A stretch of DNA of 64,000 nucleotides from Strigamia acuminata (Eukaryota > Arthropoda > Chilopoda > Geophilomorpha > Linotaeniidae): assembly GCA_949358305.1 (NCBI GenBank), contig OX442318.1:3272501-3336500 (forward strand), in the 5' to 3' direction. Positions 12,001 through 25,020 of this stretch are shown one piece after another; within the stretch, counting starts at the first letter, position 1; every line of letters begins with the position of its first letter. The notes beneath the pieces are model-generated. The model was not told the origin of the DNA. It ran no database searches and saw only the letters and a list, made by a program, of their open reading frames with translations. Made by a program: the position numbers and the translations under genes.

Positions 12001-14912
12001 GCACATAACCCCACTAGGTGATGAAATGACCTCAAAACACATCTTTTTCAAACATTTCTCCAACAAAAAAGGCATTTTTATCTATAAAATATGCAATTTC
12101 AGTCTATTTTTGCACATAAAAATTCATTTCTGTCCATTTTTGCCTAAAAAACATGCAATTTTCACATATTTTTACCCATAAAAATGAATTTTTGTGTTAA
12201 AAACTGCATTTTATCGAGTAAAACGTCCATTTAATGCCCACAAACCCATGTTTTCGAGCTCAAAGACCCGCACAACACCACCTAAGCCCCTTCCAATGTG
12301 CCACTGAACAAATTCAAACTCCTCAACCAACATTTCGTGATCATATTATCAATAAACGTCATAAAAAATCGAAAATGGATAAACTTCCTAATATGATTAA
12401 TCTAAAAAAAAATAAAAATATATAAATAAAAAATTCAATAAAATTTCCACCCCAAAAAAAAATAAAAAAAATATTTCCATTTTCTCACGAGTTTGTCGAA
12501 CGAAAGATCCAACGTGACTTTCTCCCTCTTATTTCCCTGATAAAACGCAATTTCCTCACTGAAAAAGCACAAAAATCAGCCAAAAAACCCAAATTCCACC
12601 TCCAATCCTTTACCTATTGGTGATCAAACGCGAATTAACGTATCGGAATTCGCCTTCCAACGTCTGTTCGATGACCGTCATCCTCGTTATCGGTTTCCTG
12701 ACTTGATTTAGCGTCAAGCCACCGAAAATGAGGTAGGCGATTAGAACTGCGGGTCCCTGGTACAAAGAAACCGTAAATAGAACAGGAAACTGAAAGAAAA
12801 GGCAGATACCGAGGAAAGGCATTCACCAAATGTGTTCACATCTAACCGAGCAATGCAAATTAGTTAATTAGGGTTAAAAAGCGCTAAAAATTGGGAGAAA
12901 AAACATTATTTTTGTCTTAGCATTAGTTTTGTCGTTTTTTTCCATACACTACTCAACCAAACCTGGAAATTTTTATTAGTTTTTTTAATTTGTGACGAAT
13001 TAAAGTGAATTTAAATCGTATTTACCATGAATCCGATGCTTTTCGTGAGACGATGAAGGTAGAAAATGATATCAGCGATAGGCTGTGGTTGTAGAAAGGA
13101 ATTAATTTGAAACCGTGTTGTTTAGATTTTTGGGCGCCATTTTTTAGGTTTTTGAAAAAATATCAAAAAATGAATAAATTTGATGGAAATCTGTGAGATT
13201 TTGGAATAACTAATAAAAATAATTGATTTTTGTTAATTATTTGTTGGTGTTTTGTGTTATTTTTGGGATTTTTTTTTATTTTTAGCAAAATGGCGCCCGA
13301 TGTTAAGATTTTCATACCTTCATTATGTTAGAATACAACATGGATAAACTGGTGCAAAATTTCTCGACATCTTGAGTTAAAAGTTGATCGGGGTTCCCAA
13401 TTCTTCCATCCAGATTATTCATTTTATAATATGTATAACCACTAAAAAAATAAAAAAAAATAAAAATAAAAATAAAATTTAAAAAAAATCCAGTTTATTT
13501 GTGAATTCACAACTCTACTGGAATTCGTCCACAACAAAACTCACTCTAAATACTGATTGTACAAATGAGCCGATAATCGTGTCCGGAATCGTAGACTCAT
13601 TTCGGATAAACCATACTACAAAAAAAAAACAAATAAAAAACTAATTTTAATCCATCTAAATCCAAATAAAATAAACAACGACACTCCATTTCAAATTTTT
13701 ACCTTCATAACATTATTTATGATCGCCATCTATGAACGAAAAACGGAATTTTAAAATTTTCAAAATTTTTCTCGTTTTTACATCAAATTTCTTACTAATG
13801 GCATCATCGATGCATATTCGATTAAATATTTGAGGAAATTATTCCAATTCTTGCCAATAATTGCCCTGAAATGAATAAATTTGACATTTTTAGACAAGGT
13901 CGAGTTTGTCTAAACACTTGACCCATTAACATTCGAGTTTAGTTCAACGACTTCGAAGAAAAGAAAACGAACACAAACTCTAATCTCAATGACCCCGTTT
14001 TTGCAAACCTTTAATTTCTTACGTTTCAATAAAAGTTGCATTTTTGATGAACCAAATATCACAAAAAGTCCGGGATATTAAAGCTACGGCCACTAGAATC
14101 AAATAGCCGACCTAGGACACACAAAAAACTCAATTATTCGCTCGAAAACGCACAGAAATAATTTTACTTCCGGTGAAAACCATCCCGGAACGACTATTTT
14201 CAATATTTTCGATAAATTCCTGCCAAATAAAATGGTTTTTAACAAAAATTTACACAAACTTCCGATTCCAGTTCACTTGTGAATTCATAACTGAACTAGG
14301 GTTTTTGTCAATGTTTGTAAAAAGTAAAAATTTCATGATTTTTACCAAAAAAAAAGAATTTTTTCAACGAAAAACCAATTTTAAAACAAAAAACAAATTT
14401 TTTAAAAATAAAACCAATTTTTTTAAAACAGAAAACCAATTTTTTCAACAAAAATCCGATTCCAGTTCACTTCTGAATCCACAACTGAACTGGAATTTTC
14501 ATCCCAATTTATACAAACACTCATTTTTAAAAGGAAAAAATCAAATATACCGGAAAAATATTAGATCCACCTGTGCTCTTTCTTTGGATTTACCTTTCTG
14601 AAAACAAAAAAATGATTATATTGTCAAAAACACCTGTCTTTCTAATTCCAAACAGGAAGTTTGAATTTATTCAATTTAGTTCCAAACGTATCACATTTTT
14701 ACCGTTTCGATAACATAGTGAATTTTATCGTCGTTTCGCCTGCAATTAAAAACCACAATTTTTAAAGATTAGATCGATTGATTATGTGTGTTTTTAACTC
14801 ACTTTTCGGCTCTTTTTTTGCGGGCTTGGTACGCCAGCCACAGAAATAGGGAAATGGAACCGCAACCGAGAGCAAAATTGCGGTTGTTTAGTTTGCTGAA
14901 AGCTGGCGCCAT
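9095..14912 (-). CDS. ABCD3: Peroxisomal ABC half-transporter, subfamily D member 3 (PMP70)
   Basis: Imports fatty acyl-CoA derivatives and bile-acid precursors into peroxisomes. At least 17 coding exons: 14803-14912 ([19 protein letters not shown]), 14703-14739, 14168-14219, 14023-14111, 13796-13865, 13703-13729, 13545-13615, 13318-13441, 13026-13082, 12614-12789, 12489-12558, 12332-12401, 11767-11953, 10910-11228, 10668-10850, 10514-10609, 9095-9334. One short exon between 14,220 and 14,700 is needed to hold frame and is not placed. The membrane domain has the EAA-like segment [20 protein letters not shown]. The ATPase shows Walker [10 protein letters not shown], signature LSGGEKQR, Walker [12 protein letters not shown] and H-loop TVSHR. 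The end DGRGEYEF...EFGS matches PMP70 better than ABCD1/2. All ATPase motifs are intact. Confidence 0.95.
9540..10505. repeat. Two adjoining 21-bp minisatellites with a 240-bp higher-order repeat, ABCD3 intron
   Basis: From 9,540 to 10,280 the 21-bp unit TTTACACGCATAATAAATGC(A) repeats about 35 times. Variants ACGCAT and ATGCGT alternate in blocks, and a marker unit TACAAATTTTACAAGCATAA recurs exactly 240 bp apart (lines at 9,841 and 10,081), so a larger block has been duplicated. From 10,280 to 10,505 a different 21-bp unit (TGCTTAAAACTGCATTGTTT plus A) repeats about ten times. Long open frames across it are artefacts of the unit length. Confidence 0.93.
11230..11660. repeat. Degenerate TGCCTAAAA-type minisatellite, ABCD3 intron
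   Basis: Irregular 20-30 bp units around TTTTGTGCCTAAAAATG within the intron between exons 11767-11953 and 10910-11228. A similar but weaker tract lies at about 12,050-12,230. Confidence 0.55.
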
Positions 14913-15764
14913 TTGTTGTTAAATTTATCGCGAAGCTGATGATATGTTACGGAGGTTGTTCGGAGTGTGGGAAGTGTGTGGTTACGTTTCAGATGTGGAA
15001 TCGAGATATGATATTGTATAATGTGTGGGCTGTTATAGTTAGTGTGAATTTGTTTTCCTGCTCGCCATCTCGTGGCGGGTGCGGGGAGTTGTGTGGCGCT
15101 GTTTCTGGAGGAATTTAAAATTGCCGAGTTTTGTTTGACGTAATTTCTGAAATGTAATTTTTGGTGAATTTTGGTAAATTTTGGAGAATTTTTTGTGAAA
15201 CTTGGTGAATTTTTTTTATGAAATTTGGTAAATTTGGTGAATTTTGGTAAATTTTGGTGAATTTTGGTAAATTTTGGTGAATCTTGGCAAATTTTGGCTA
15301 ATTTTGGTAATTTTTTGTGAATTTTGGAGAATTTTTTGTGATTTTTTTTTAATTTAGGTGAATTTAAGTGAATTTAGGTAAATTTAGGTAAATTTTGCTG
15401 AAATGTCTAATTTCACTGAATTTTGCTAGATTTTGCTAAACTTTAACAAAATTATAAAATTTGACAAAATAAAACCTTTCAAATCAAATCCAAACAAAAA
15501 TTTAAAAAAAACCAACTCTGCAACATTTCCCTATTTGTCGCCAGATGGCGATTTCCCAAGCCGCCATTTTCCTCAAATTTCAAACCACCGCAAAAACGAC
15601 AAAACCCCTTCAAATCCCCCGAAATAAACACAAAAAAAATCACATTTGATCGCTTTTATTTCCCATCCATGATAGCAAAACATACAAATCATCATCACAT
15701 CAACAAAAACCGCTCCCAACCCCCCAAAAAACAAACAAAATCAAACAAAACCGCCAAACCTCCC
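14913..15764. other. Gap between ABCD3 start and SRP68 stop, with TTTTGGTGAA repeats
   Basis: Should hold the ABCD3 promoter (left part) and the SRP68 3' end (right part). Between about 15,150 and 15,450 a loose 10-bp repeat AATTTTGGTG / AATTTTGGTA runs about 25 times. No coding exon is evident; open frames here have no recognisable content. Confidence 0.6.
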
Positions 15765-18700
15765 CTACTTCTTATTCCCACCACCCCACAACCACCCCTT
15801 GACCATCCCCGTCAACCCCACACCCTTCTTCTGCTCCACCCGATCATTAAACGACGGAAACTCAACGTGATTCAACGCGAGATCGAAAAAGAGCGGCTTG
15901 CACGCCACCGCCTTGAAATCGGGCGGAAACGGCGCCATGTTGGGCTGCTTCGACGTCAAATTCTGATCCTCGTAATACTCGTCCAATCGCTCGTGCAGCG
16001 GTTTCTTTTTCACGATCGCGCTCACTTTTTCCGTCTGATCGGTCGCGTCAGTGCCCAGAATGCTCAGCGCATGCGCAGAGTATTTCTGGCCCTCGACAGC
16101 CTTGAGGATTTCCTCAACTTCCGCGACTAAATCCTGAAAAAAAAACGAAGAAAAATGAGATTTTCCCGCATTTTCGGGCGGGAAGTCACGTCTTACTTCG
16201 TCTAAGAGGTTTTTGTTGTGTAAGGCTTGCTTGCAGTAAGCTTGTACGCGTTCGTACAAGGCTATTGCTTCCAACCATTTCTTGTTGGTGGCGAAAAGCT
16301 GCGCGATGTTGTAGCTGCGCAGCGCTTTGAATGCGGTGATGCGCGCCACGAGAGATTGCGTGAATTCCGCGTCGTCGCTCACGCCCGCTAGTTGGAGGAT
16401 TTCGTTGTAATTCTAGAAAGTTATGACATTTTTTTTAATTTTGATTATTTATTTTGGTGTTTTTAACGAGTGAAATTGGCGTTTTGATGGTTTTATAGCT
16501 GAAAAATGTGCACATTTGGCGTCAACTTGAGTTGTTTTAAATTCCGAAACACGCGAAACGTGCGAAGAAAATAGTAAAACGAAAATTGATGGATTTTATA
16601 AAACCTGATAAAGTTAAAACGGAAATTTTCATTTCAGACGCGTGCAATTTTGGATAGATCTGGTGCTCCAATATAGATGAATAAACTATATCTAGTCATT
16701 CATAAAATGTATTATTTGGTCATTAAAAAAATTATTAAATTATTATTTTCTCAATGGGTCATTATGACCGGTTTTAGCCGTTCTAGGTAGAAGGAAATTC
16801 CAGCCGTTCTAGTGTTAAAAAATGGATTTTTATGCTTGAAAATGTAATTTTTAGACCAAATTTTGATGTTTTGGTTAAAAAATTGTATATTTTCAGGCAT
16901 TTTAGATGATTTTTTAGATGATTTGGGCTGAAAAATTCATTTTTTTTGTTTAAAAAATAAATTTTTATGCTCGAAAATGTCATTTTTAGACCAAATTTTG
17001 ATGTTTTAGTTGAAAAATTCTATATTTTCAGGCATTTTAGATGATTTTTTAGATGATTTGGGTTGAGAAATTCATTTATCTTGTTTAAAAACTGGAGTTT
17101 AAAGCATAAAAATATCATTTTCCAACCAAATTTTAATTTTTTTACGTTAAAAATTGTCGATTTTAAACCAAAAAAACCACTTCCACACACAAAAAAAACT
17201 ACATTTTCGACCCCAAAAAACCACTTCTAGACCCAAAAAATCCAATCTAAATCTCAAAAATGCACTTTCTGGTTCAAAAAAACCCAAAAATTGATCAATT
17301 CCCACCAAAAAACACCACCAAATCGCTTTCCAAAACCAACCACCACCCTCAAACACCGCCCCAACACATCAAATTACTTGAACTATCGTCTCATAAAGTC
17401 GAATCAACTCCTGCGGCTTCGTCGCCTTCTTCGAATCCACCGCCCGGTCCCCGGCGCCCACCTGCTGCTGCTTAACGCCGCCAATCATCAACAAATTCCT
17501 CTCGATCGTCTTACTCAAACGAATATAAACAACGTACGAATGCAGAAAATGCAAACTACTGATTGGCCCCTCGATAGTCTTCAATTTAAAATTCTAAAAA
17601 AAAAAAAATAAATAAAAAAAAAATAAAAAATTCAAATTTCCCGCCAATTTTTAAATTTCCCGCTTTTCCCTACCGGATCGTTCTTCAACTCGTCGCGCAA
17701 CACTTGAATCGCGTCCTTGCACTCCATCAGCAGCGACTCGTAGACCGAAATCTTCGAGTCGAGGGTGCCGGCTCGCTGCACTTCGTGTTCGCTCTCCTGG
17801 ACGTTCAGGAGGAAGACGCGCACCTTCTCGTGCTTGACCGGGATCGTCCGGCCGCGCCAACTCACTTCGGACAACGTTGCCGCTTGTTTCTCGCGCGTTT
17901 GAGCGATTAACGCCTGAAATTGAGTGAATTAAATCGATTAGATCGATTAAATCGATCGATTTGGATGGATTACGTCTAATTTTGAGGCTAAAATGTCTTC
18001 GCCGACTGCACGGCGCATCTGTTTGAGGTCGTTGATGGCCGACTGGTCTCCGATGTTGTACGAACAGTAGCGGATGTTGGGTTTGATTTCGTCGATTCTT
18101 TGATGGTATAACACTTGTTCGTCCTCGCTCAGAGCACTCGAGAGTTTCTCGTAGATGGTGCTGGTTTGGAAAAATTAAAAACCGATTAGATTGAGTTAAT
18201 GGGGCTAAAATAGACTTTTTTTAGACCCAAAGTGGGTTGTTAGGAGCAGAAATAAATTTTTGTAGTGCATAAAATGCAGTTTTAATGCGAAAAATAGTTA
18301 TTTTCCGATGAAAAATGCAGTTTTAATGCAAAAAATAGTTATTTTCCGATAAAAAATGCAGTTTTAATGCAAAAAATAGTTATTTTCCGATGGAAAATGC
18401 AGTTTTAATGCAAAAAATAGTTATTTTCCGATGAAATATGCAGTTTTAATGCAAAAAATAGTTATTTTCCGATGGAAAATGCAGTTTTAATGCAAAAAAT
18501 AGTTATTTTCCGATGAAATATGCAGTTTTAATGCAAAAAATAGTTATTTTCCGATGGAAAATGCAGTTGTAATGCAAAAAATAGTTATTTTCCGATAAAA
18601 AATGCAGTTTTAATGCGAAAAATAGTTATTTTCCGATGGAAAATGCAGTTTGTGGGCACAAAATAGTTATTTTTTGGTGAAAAATTGCATTTTTAAACGT

Positions 18701-20031
18701 TATAATTTCATTTTAAGTGCAAAAACGTTAATTTTCAACATTAAAATGCATTTCAAAGTGAAAAAATTCAGTTTATAATGCACAAATGGTTATTCTCAAA
18801 CGAAAAATGCCATTTTTATGCACAAAATAATCAATTTTGAACGTTAAAATGCATTTCCAACCGCAAAATATTTTTTTTTTACTCCAAAAAAATTTTTTTT
18901 TAAATAAAATATTATTTCCAACACGAAAAAACCCTAAAACCTCCCATAAAACCACTCAATAATAAAAAAAAAAAACTAACAGCGCTTTCTCAAAATCATC
19001 CATCGCAAACTGCCATTGCTGCAACTCAAACTGCAACGTGCCCTTCATCCAAGCCGCGTACGCCTGCGCCTCCAACTTCGTCCTCGCATCGCATTTGTTG
19101 CTCTCGCACAATCGCTCCAACTCCTCCGTGTGTTTTGCCGCCTTCTGCATCCGTCCCATCAAATGATATCGTTTACGCAACTCCGTATTCGCTTCTTGCT
19201 TCAACTGCATCGCGAAGGCCCACGCTCGTTCCGCCATCACCAACGGAATGTACAGATACCTAAACACAAATAAAATTGCATTTTATGCAGCAAAAATTAG
19301 AAAAACGTGCAAAAATCGCCATTTTATGCAATAAAAAATAGAAAAACATGCAAAAATCGCCATTTTATGCAAAAAAAAATAGAAAAACATGCAAAAATCG
19401 TCAATTTTTCCCGAAAAAATTACGATTTACGCATTTATTTTACGAATTTCAACGTTTTGCGATACGCCGGTCGTAAAATAAATGCGTAAATCGCTATTTT
19501 CCGAATTTCTTTATTATTTATGCGTTTGTAGACAATTTCGGGTGTTTATGCAAAATAATATTTCTTTATGCATTTATGGATTTATCGGGTTTTTAATTTT
19601 GTTTCCGATTTTTCTCACTTTACGTCGCGTAACATTTCGTCCGTGATTTTCTTCCCTTGGAATCGGTGTCGATTTCCCTGCATAAAATGGAGGGTTTTGC
19701 GGAGTCTGCGCAGACGACGGGTGCAATAGCTTCGGTAACGTTGGTAGTCGCCGTGCCTGAGCCCGTGTTGCATCTGAGCGTCCTTAATTATGGGTAGAAC
19801 TGGAGAAATGTGGAGTTAAGGTCGTGTTTTCTAACATATGGCGGCCATTTTTTTTGGTGTTTTGGTTTTTTTTTGGTTTTTGCGGCGGTTTTGGAGTTTG
19901 AGTGCTTGGCTATAGCAAAGGATACTTTCTAGAGTTAATGTTTGTTTGATGTTTCCGACGTTCATTTTGACGTGGTCGGTGGAACTTTGATTTTTGTTCG
20001 CGGAAACCACGATCTCCTCGTCGGCCGCCAT
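15765..20031 (-). CDS. SRP68: Signal recognition particle 68-kDa subunit
   Basis: SRP68 binds SRP72 and the 7SL RNA S domain in the particle that targets secretory proteins to the ER. Eight coding exons lie at about 19,930-20,031, 19,622-19,803, 18,979-19,259, 17,980-18,166, 17,674-17,912, 17,381-17,593, 16,197-16,411 and 15,765-16,133. Start ATG 20031 gives MAADEEIVVSANKNQ; an in-frame TTG upstream is ignored. Family landmarks are HGLRHGDYQRYRSYCTRRLR (RNA-binding part), MAERAWAFAMQLKQEANTE, ERLCESNKCDARTKLEAQAY, EVSWRGRTIPVKHEKVRVF, and the end CKPLFFDLALNHVEFPSFND then GLTGMVKGWLWG. Order and length, about 600 residues, match the family. Divergent from DGKE. Confidence 0.94.
16790..17160. 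repeat. Duplicated AT-rich blocks in an SRP68 intron
   Basis: A block of about 180 bp (around 16,810-16,990) is repeated at about 16,965-17,140, sharing TTTTAGACCAAATTTTGATG and CAGGCATTTTAGATGATTTT. Simple segmental duplication within the intron. Confidence 0.65.
18235..18660. repeat. 41-bp minisatellite in an SRP68 intron
   Basis: About ten units of 41 bp. Each contains ATGCAGTTTTAATGC, AAAAAATAGTTATTTTCCGA and a GATGAAA/GATGGAA variant. Adjacent units differ by one or two bases, showing local expansion. Diverged units continue to about 18,870. Confidence 0.92.
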
Positions 20032-20661
20032 TGCAGCTGAATCCAAGATGGGAATCGAGTTGTTTTAAGATAAAAAAAAAATTAAAATATTAATTTTTTT
20101 TTAAGGAAATTTATGTCGAAATTTGTACTTTCATTCAGGAAGAAATAAAATAAATACGAAACAATAATATAACGCTTATCTTTTTAAAATTCTTTAATTT
20201 TATACGCTCATTAGTTTTTTAATTTGCCACCAGGCTAGCTAACTCGTGAGAAACATATTTATATTATAGAAAAATTTAAAAAATGCAGATAAATGATTTT
20301 AAATTCTAATTTATTCTTTAAAAATGTTCTATAAATTCAATTTTTTCTCAAATAAAAAATAAACAAAGATGTACACTGAACCCTGATTCCTAAAACTTGA
20401 TCCGAACACATTAGTGACGTAACCAAACCTCAAATTCTCGTTAGCAACAGATGAATTCAATAATGGCGACCGTATGTTTATTTATTAGCTTCACAAAGCA
20501 ATCGTGTATTTTAACGATCCCCCACGCACAATATGCGCCAGAAAAATAACCGTAACGACGCAGGAAATCGAAAAAAATATATTCTAATGCTAACTAAACT
20601 CTTATTTGTCATTAACAGACTGAATTATTGCGAGAAATGACCGCCAACTGATCCACACAAA
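20032..20661. promoter_or_regulatory. Divergent intergenic region of SRP68 and DGKE
   Basis: 630 bp between two divergent start codons; must contain both promoters and 5' leaders unless non-coding exons lie elsewhere. AT-rich, no TATA or initiator motif that I can assign with confidence, and no tandem array. Promoter role inferred from layout only. Confidence 0.45.
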
Positions 20662-23144
20662 ATGAGTTTTGAAATCGGCCAAGTGACACTTTACTTCGGA
20701 ATTGTTATGATTTTGACGATCGCAGCGTTGAAATATTTAAGGAAACAGAAGGAATATCAAGTTCCGGCGAGAGATATCACTAAGGGACATCGCTGGTGTT
20801 ATTTGGGGCCGTTTCAAGACGTAAATTGATGTTTTTTGGCGGAAAAATGGCGAAAAACGACGGAATTAATTGGATTTAATATTGCAGGCGGTGTTTTGCA
20901 ACGTTTGCGAGGTTTTGATCAATGATGGATACGTATGCGACTCGTGCGGGGTTTCTGCTGATCAGGCGTGTCTGCGAAATGCGAATAAAATACTTCCGTG
21001 TAAATCGCTGGCGCAGTTTGGGCCTGGATTGAAACACCATTGGGTCAAAGGTGAATGGGGAATTGAATTCTTCCTCTTCTTGTGAAGTTTTTGGATATTT
21101 TTGTTGAATATTCTAATTTTTTTTAGAATTTTTTTGATTTATTCTGAATCTTTTGGATTTTTTTAATTAGGGAATTTGCCACCAGGCTCGCTGTGCGTAA
21201 TATGCAAGGAAGACTGCTTCACAACATCCAATCTAGCGCATTTCCGTTGCTGCTGGTGCCAAAACTGCATCCACGCTTTATGCCAGAACTCCTACCCATT
21301 CGAATGCGACTTAGGTCGCTACCGCAACTTCATCGTTCCACCGAACTGCGTGCGCCTGCGACTGGTCGGCTGGAAAGGACGGCGCCATCTCGTTGTCGGA
21401 GAAGTGCGCCCTCCGTCTCTCAAGCAATGGGCTCCGCTCATCGTCGTAGGCAATAGAAAAAGCGGTAGCAACGAAGGCGAAGCCATTCTACGTGCTTTTC
21501 GGGCTGTTTTGAACCCCGCGCAAGTAAATTGACCACAATTTCATTATTTTACAAAATACGGTCAACAAATTGGTTTTTTGATAACAAAAATTGTATTTTT
21601 TGATCAAATATTTGGTTTTTGATCAAATAATTGGTTTTTGATCCAAAAAATTGGTTTTTTGATCAAATAATTGGTTTTTTGATCAAGTAAATTGGTTTTT
21701 GATCAAATAATTGGTTTTTGATCAAATAATTGGTTTTTTGATCAAATAATTGGTTTTTTGATCAAATAATTGGATTTTTGGATCAAATTATTGGATTTTT
21801 GGATCAAATTATTGGTTTTTTGATCAAATAATTGGATTTTTAATCAAATAATTGGTTTTTTGATCAAATAATTGGATTTTTTGATCAAATAATTGGTTTT
21901 TTGATCAAATAATTGGATTTTTGATCAAATAATTGGTTTTTTGATCAAATAATTGGTTTTTTAATCAAATAATTGGTTTTTTGATCAAATAATTGGTTTT
22001 TTAATCAAATAATTGGTTTTTTAATCAAATAATTGGTTTTTTGATCAAATAATTGGATTTTTTGATCAAATAATTGGTTTTTTGATCAAATAATTGGTTT
22101 TTTAATCAAATAATTGGTTTTTTGATCAAATAATTGGTTTTTTGATCAAATAATTGGATTTTTTGATCAAATAATTGGTTTTTTGATCAAATAATTGGTT
22201 TTTGATCAAATAATTGTTTTATTATCAAATAATTGGTTTTTTGATCAAATAATTGGTTTTTGATCAAATAATTGTTTTATTATCAAATAATTGGTTTTTT
22301 GATAACAAAAATTGTATTTTTTGATCAAATGATTGGTTTTTTGACTAATTATTTTGATTTTCTAATTTATTTATTTATTTTTGATTAGGTTATCGATTTA
22401 CACGATTTGCCGCCCGAAAGTGGACTGGAATGGTGTCATCTGGTGAGCAATACGACGTGCCGTGTTGTCGTCGCTGGTGGTGACGGCACTATCGGATGGG
22501 TTCTAACGGCCATTAGTACTTTAAAACTACAGGTAAATGAGAAATTATTTCATGTTTTCATTTCAGGGGTACATTTTAGGCTTAAAAAATGCACGGGAAG
22601 GAGGGTACATATTTTTGAGCGAAAAAGCTCACGAAATGCCCGTTTTAGGCATAAAAAGTAGTAATATTCAGTGAATTGTATTTTTTAGCCTCAACCACAA
22701 GTCGCAATCATTCCCGTGGGGACCGGCAACGACTTAGCCCGCGTTCTTGGCTGGGGCGACGGAAGCAACTCGAGCGAATTAAACGTCGAGAAATTTCTAG
22801 AAACGATCGAATCTGCGGAAATTGTCAAACTGGACCGGTGGAAAATAAATATAACACCAACCAGGCATCTTCATATTCGATTTCCAAGAAAAGTAAAAAC
22901 AAAAATCCCAAAAATGTCAATAAATTCCAAAAATCCCAAAAAAGTCCTAAAATTATTTTTTCAAAAAAATTTCTGTTTAATTTTTTATTAATTTGTTTAT
23001 CTTTGTAGGAATTTTTCATGAACAATTACGCTTCGGTGGGCGTTGACGCATTGGTGACGCTGAATTTCCATAAAACGAGAAATTCCAATTACTATTTTTT
23101 TGGAAGTCGGTGGCTGAACAAAGTGCGAATCAATCGAACGTTTT

Positions 23145-23175
<31 letters not shown>

Positions 23176-24707
23176 AATTTGTATTTTGCTTTCCTAATTT
23201 TTCAGTTGTTGTTCGTGAGTTACGGGACAAAAGATATCTGGGAGCGGGAATGCAAAGATCTGCACAAGAAGGTGGAGTTGTGGACGGACGGACAGAAGGT
23301 CGAACTGCCAGAGATCGAAGCGATTGTGCTGCTCAACATTCCATCTTGGGGCGCTGGCGTTCAGCCCTGGAGTTTGGGCGCAGATTATAAAGGAAGTGAA
23401 CAAAGGTGACAAGAATGCTCATATTTTTAAGGGGCAAAAATGCATTTTCAGATATTTTTCATTCGGATATGCTTTTTCAGACCAATTTTTCGTCAAAAAT
23501 GCATTTTTAGACGCATTTTTCGTAAAAAAAGGAATTTTTAGACAAATTTTTCATGCAAAAAGGAATTTTCAGACACATTTTTCGTGCAAAAATGCATTTT
23601 CAGATCCATTTTTCATGCAAAAATGCATTTCACACATTTTTCGTGCAAAAAGGAAATTTCAGACACATTTTTCTTGTAAAAATGCATTTTCAGACGTATT
23701 TTTCGTGCAAAAATGCATTTTCAGACCTATTTTTCGTGAAAAAATGCTTTTTTAGATGTATTTTTCGTGCAAAAATGCATTTTCAGACGTATTTTTCGTG
23801 CAAAAATGCATTTTCAGACCTATTTTTCGTGAAAAAATGCTTTTTTAGACGTATTTTTCGTGCAAAAATGCATTTTCAGACGTATTTTTCGTGCAAAAAT
23901 GCATTTTCAGACCTATTTTTCGTGAAAAAATGCTTTTTTAGACGTATTTTTCGTAAAAAAAGTAATTTTTAGACAAATTTTTCATGCAAAAAGGAATTTT
24001 CAGACACATTTTTCGTGCGAAAATCCATTTTCAGATCCATTTTTCATGCAAAAATGCATTTCACACATTTTTCGTGCAAAAAGGAAATTTCAGACACATT
24101 TTTCTTGTAAAAATGCATTTTCAGACGTATTTTTCGTGCAAAAATGCATTTTCAGACGTATTTTTCGTGCAAAAATGCATTTTCAGACCTATTTTTCGTG
24201 CAAAAATGCTTTTTTAGACGTATTTTTCGTGCAAAAATGCATTTTTAGACGTATTTTTCGGTCAAAGACGCATTTTTAGACGTATTTTTTGTGCAAAAAT
24301 GAATGCTTAAGGTAGCAAGCTGCATTTTTAGACACAAAAATAGAAGTTTACATTAGAAAAAATTTGTTTTTAAAGTGAAAAATCCGTTTTTCCGCTTCCA
24401 AAGGTTCGACGACGGAAAACTCGAAGTGTTCGGCGTGTACTCATCATTCCACATAGCCCAAATGCAAGTCGGCTTATCAGAACCAGTCAAACTCGGACAA
24501 GCAAAGCATGTCAAAGTACGCCAACCAATAAACTCCCCATTCATTCATTCATTCATTCACATAAATTTCCCACTTTTTCACTCTCAGCTCAAACTTCTCG
24601 AAAAAGTGCCGATGCAAGTGGACGGCGAGCCCTGGGAACAGCATCCGGGGGTGATCGAAGTCAATTTCTACGGACAGGCCTCGATGTTATCGTCACCATC
24701 AAGTTAA
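20662..24707 (+). CDS. DGKE: Diacylglycerol kinase epsilon
   Basis: Phosphorylates diacylglycerol to phosphatidic acid; the epsilon type prefers arachidonoyl-containing substrate and is membrane bound. Start ATG 20662 gives MSFEIGQVTLYFGIVMILTI, a single N-terminal hydrophobic segment typical of epsilon. Two cysteine-rich C1 domains follow: CNVCEVLINDGYVCDSCG and then CVICKEDC...CCWCQNCIHALC. The catalytic domain starts WAPLIVVGNRKSGSNEGE (exon ending about 21,525), continues with the nucleotide loop VVVAGGDGTIGWVL (from about 22,390) and VAIIPVGTGNDLARVLGWG (from about 22,690), and the accessory domain has EFFMNNYASVGVDALVTLN, LFVSYGTKDIWERECKDL and MQVDGEPWEQHPG. It ends at 24705-24707. About nine exons; two introns carry large minisatellites. 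Confidence 0.94.
21555..22345. repeat. 20-bp minisatellite in a DGKE intron
   Basis: About 37 copies of a 20-21 bp unit TTGGTTTTTTGATCAAATAA with single-base length changes in the T run. Every unit contains the palindrome TGATCA. Fills nearly the whole intron. Confidence 0.94.
23425..24315. repeat. 31-bp minisatellite with internal segmental duplication, DGKE intron
   Basis: About 27 copies of a 31-bp unit (ATTTTTCGTGCAAAAATGCA then TTTTCAGACGT). A block starting with a frame-disturbing AAAGTAATTTTTAGAC or AAAGGAATTTTTAGAC variant occurs at about 23,525-23,700 and again at about 23,955-24,130 with the same order of variants, so about 430 bp was duplicated as a unit. Confidence 0.92.
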
Positions 24708-25020
24708 ATTAAGTTGAATTGATAATTTTAAAATCCCCCATGTTGTTTTAGCCGTTCATTCATTCCAGTTTTCCATGTGAGGAGAAAGCGAAACATTTGT
24801 CTAGTCCAAGATGTATTTATTTGTAAATATAATATCCAAAGTACAGTTTGCGTAAAGACCTATACATATATACATATACAATAATATATCTTTTGTAAAT
24901 GTGTTTATTCTGTACAGATTTTTGTTTTTTCGGGGGGAATTGGGTCTATTTTTGTGCTAGGGAACTATAAATTGATGTCGAAAAAATATCGTTTTGTTTG
25001 TTTTTATTTCGGGGTTGGGG
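24708..25020. other. Convergent 3' region of DGKE and SLC25A10
   Basis: Contains the DGKE 3' untranslated region with a TATACATA-rich stretch and probable polyadenylation region near 24,830-24,910, then the SLC25A10 3' region on the other strand. No coding exon. Confidence 0.5.

Noticed and set aside
20032-20046. Five-residue N-terminal extension of SRP68
   Set aside because: It would begin at a TTG. The ATG at 20031 is the first proper start and gives an ordinary SRP68 N-terminus.
21555-22345. CRISPR-like regular repeats
   Set aside because: Units are contiguous with no unique spacers, in an animal nuclear intron. It is a minisatellite.
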